Assembly (NCBI GenBank): GCA_946061315.1
Contig: CAMGRB010000040.1
Location: 1 to 9,049 of the forward strand
DNA length: 9,049 nucleotides
Reading direction: 5' to 3'
From: an uncultured Clostridia bacterium
Lineage (GTDB): Bacteria; Bacillota; Clostridia; Oscillospirales; CAG-272
In this document: in pieces, positions 7,415-9,049 of the stretch
How positions within the stretch are numbered: position 1 is the stretch's first letter
Layout of the letters: each line of letters opens with the position of its first letter
The notes under the pieces: generated by a model
Seen by the model: the letters and a program-made list of their open reading frames with translations, nothing else
What the model was told of the DNA's origin: nothing
Databases searched by the model: none
Position numbers and translations under genes: made by a program

Positions 7415-9022
7415 TCAAAAGTCTATTATCTCGGTATCGAAAACGACGGTCGTTGTGCGGCTCATGGACATAGTGTCCTCGGACAAAGCCTGCGCATCCG
7501 ATGAAGTTGCACCGTCGAAATCGACAATCGTTTCCTCTGTAGCCTCGGTCGCTTTTGCGGCACTCTTTATTCTGCTCTTATAGACAAGACCGAGTATCTG
7601 TATTGCGATAAGCGGGGTCATGGCTACCATTGCAACCATACCGAAAGCGTCGGTTATTATATTGCCCCCGACCGCCTCGCAGGTGCCTATTGAAAAAGCG
7701 AGCAAAAACGTTGCCGTCATGGTTCCCGAAGCAACTCCACCGGAGTCAAAGGCTATCGAGGTAAATATCTCCGGCACGAAAAACGAAAGAATTATCGCAA
7801 GAGCGTAGCCTATTGCTATCGGGTAAATTATCGACACTCCCGTGATTACTCTTAACATCGCTATACCGACGGAAACAGCAACGCCTATCTCGAGTGAGAA
7901 CGAAAGTGCCCTTTTAGGTATTGCGCCCGACGTCACGTCCTCGACCTGCTTCTGCAAAACCTGAACGGCAGGCTCTGCGGCGACGATAAAATATCCCACT
8001 ATCATTCCGATAGGGACGACTATAAATCTGTAATCGGTAGCGCCGAGCTCGCTTCCTATAAGATAACCCGCGGGCATAAAGCCGACGTTTGCTCCCGTCA
8101 GGAACAGTATAAGTCCTACACAGGTATAAGCAACGCCTATCAGAATTTTGAAAAGGTTGTTCTTCGTAAGTGGCTTGGTGAACAACTGATATATAAGGAA
8201 GAACGCCACTATCGGCATAACGGCTTTTAAGACGTCAAACGAGTATTCGGGAAGCGCTTTTATGTAGCTTAAACCGAGCTGCCTCGAATTTTCAAGCTGC
8301 GATATTTCAAACGCAGCGCCCGACGAGGTTTCGGGCGCGTGTATAAGCCCGAGAACGAGGACTGCTATTATCGGTCCTATCGAGCAAAGGGACACAAGAC
8401 CGAAGCTGTCGTTGGACTCACGTGAGTCAGAACGGATAGACGAAACACCGACGCCGAGAGCCATAATGAAGGGCACGGTCATAGGCCCTGTGGTAACTCC
8501 GCCCGCATCAAAAGCGATTGTCCAGAACTCTTTGTCAACGAATGACGCAAGGATGAACACTACCGCGTAAAAGCCTATCAAAAGGTATTTGAGTTTTATT
8601 CCGAAAAGTATGCGGAGCATGGCGACGACCAGAAATGCGCCCACGCCTGCCGCAACGGATAAAATAAGCGTCGTCGAATTTATCGACGGCACGTACTTTG
8701 CAAGCACCTGTAAATCCGGCTCGGATATAGTTATCATCGCTCCGACGACGAACGAAAGCAAGATTATGAGGCATATTTTTTTCGATTTCGTCATCTGTGC
8801 GCCGACATACTCGCCCATAGGGGTCATTGACATATCCGCACCTATGGTAAAAAGCGCCACCCCGACGACAAGCAGGACAGAGCCCGCTATAAAAGACGTA
8901 AAATTGGATATATCTATCGGTGATACCGTAAAACACAAAATCAAAACTATTATACTTATGGGAAGCACCGATTTAAGCGATTCGATAAGCTTCTCCTTCA
9001 AATTAGTCCCGTATTTAAGCAT
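7415..9022 (-). CDS. DUF1538-type integral membrane protein with two homologous halves (putative transporter)
   Basis: This 535-residue protein is almost entirely hydrophobic segments, about 14 by hand count (seven per half), and I recognise it as the DUF1538 family, whose function I do not know. The halves are roughly residues 15-228 and 264-481, with three motifs recurring about 250 residues apart: GADMSMTPMGEYVG (61-74) with GANVGFMPAGYLIG (310-323), SEPDLQVLAKYV (100-111) with AEPAVQVLQKQV (349-360), and IAFDAGGVTTGPMT (169-182) with IAFDSGGVASGTMT (423-436). The glycine-rich FDxGGV segments and the buried Glu-Pro pairs are candidate transport or gating elements. A polar loop (229-263) joins the halves. 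A 54-residue acidic, Thr/Ser-rich tail (482-535) follows the last membrane segment and its KSRIK anchor. No signal peptide; the basic N-terminus suggests cytoplasmic. ATG at 9022 is preceded by GAGGG. It is first in an operon with a PII-like sensor, implying a gated transporter; the substrate is unknown. Confidence 0.85.
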   Translation of the reverse strand: MLKYGTNLKEKLIESLKSVLPISIIVLILCFTVSPIDISNFTSFIAGSVLLVVGVALFTIGADMSMTPMGEYVGAQMTKSKKICLIILLSFVVGAMITISEPDLQVLAKYVPSINSTTLILSVAAGVGAFLVVAMLRILFGIKLKYLLIGFYAVVFILASFVDKEFWTIAFDAGGVTTGPMTVPFIMALGVGVSSIRSDSRESNDSFGLVSLCSIGPIIAVLVLGLIHAPETSSGAAFEISQLENSRQLGLSYIKALPEYSFDVLKAVMPIVAFFLIYQLFTKPLTKNNLFKILIGVAYTCVGLILFLTGANVGFMPAGYLIGSELGATDYRFIVVPIGMIVGYFIVAAEPAVQVLQKQVEDVTSGAIPKRALSFSLEIGVAVSVGIAMLRVITGVSIIYPIAIGYALAIILSFFVPEIFTSIAFDSGGVASGTMTATFLLAFSIGTCEAVGGNIITDAFGMVAMVAMTPLIAIQILGLVYKSRIKSAAKATEATEETIVDFDGATSSDAQALSEDTMSMSRTTTVVFDTEIIDF

Positions 9023-9026
9023 TTTT

Positions 9027-9031
9027 CCCTC
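9027..9031 (-). promoter_or_regulatory. Probable ribosome binding site of the DUF1538-type gene
   Basis: GAGGG within a purine-rich GAGAGAGGGAAAA tract lies 4 bases before the ATG at 9022 on the - strand. The spacing is short but the tract is the only Shine-Dalgarno-like sequence present, and the ATG precedes a basic N-terminus typical of the first membrane segment. The promoter must lie at or beyond the right edge of the window. Confidence 0.55.
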
Positions 9032-9049
9032 TCTCTGCTACTTATGCAC

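Noticed and set aside
8535..8936. Open frame of 133 codons on the - strand, in another frame of the membrane protein gene
   Set aside because: It lies entirely within the DUF1538-type gene, is rich in Arg, Cys and Gly as frame-shifted reads are, and matches no known family.
9036..9049. GCATAAGT as a possible -10 promoter element for the - strand operon
   Set aside because: Poor match to TATAAT and the -35 position falls outside the window, so it cannot be supported.

Overview
The window looks like part of a Bacillota (Clostridia-type) chromosome, possibly from an uncultured gut lineage. The evidence is a two-subunit AddAB system in the Firmicutes gene order (addB then addA), frequent ATA and AGA/AGG codons, GGAGG/AGGAG ribosome binding sites and tightly packed genes. 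The lineage is an inference from style and gene content; there is no rRNA or marker gene to fix it.

Layout. Positions 1-6575 (+ strand) hold addB, cut off at its 5' end by the window edge, followed by a complete addA. The two overlap by the four bases ATGA and are clearly co-transcribed. Together they encode the heterodimeric helicase-nuclease that resects double-strand breaks for RecA-dependent repair, the Gram-positive counterpart of RecBCD. AddA carries all expected UvrD/Rep-type helicase motifs and a RecB-type nuclease domain. AddB carries the second nuclease domain and the four cysteines expected for its iron-sulfur cluster.

Positions 6576-6709 are a short non-coding gap where the two transcription units converge. 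It contains a strong hairpin with T-rich tails on both sides, read as a bidirectional intrinsic terminator, and a weaker hairpin directly after the addA stop codon.

Positions 9022-6710 (- strand) hold a two-gene operon. The first gene encodes a 535-residue multi-spanning membrane protein of the DUF1538 type, built from two similar halves. After 18 bases comes a 228-residue protein made of two consecutive PII-like (GlnB-superfamily) domains. A soluble PII-type sensor encoded next to a membrane protein suggests a transporter or channel gated by a small-molecule sensor, as GlnK gates AmtB or SbtB acts with SbtA. The substrate and effector cannot be read from the sequence. This pair is the least understood and most interesting part of the window.

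No tRNA, rRNA, CRISPR array, insertion sequence or phage gene was seen. Apart from the unknown operon this is ordinary core-genome sequence.
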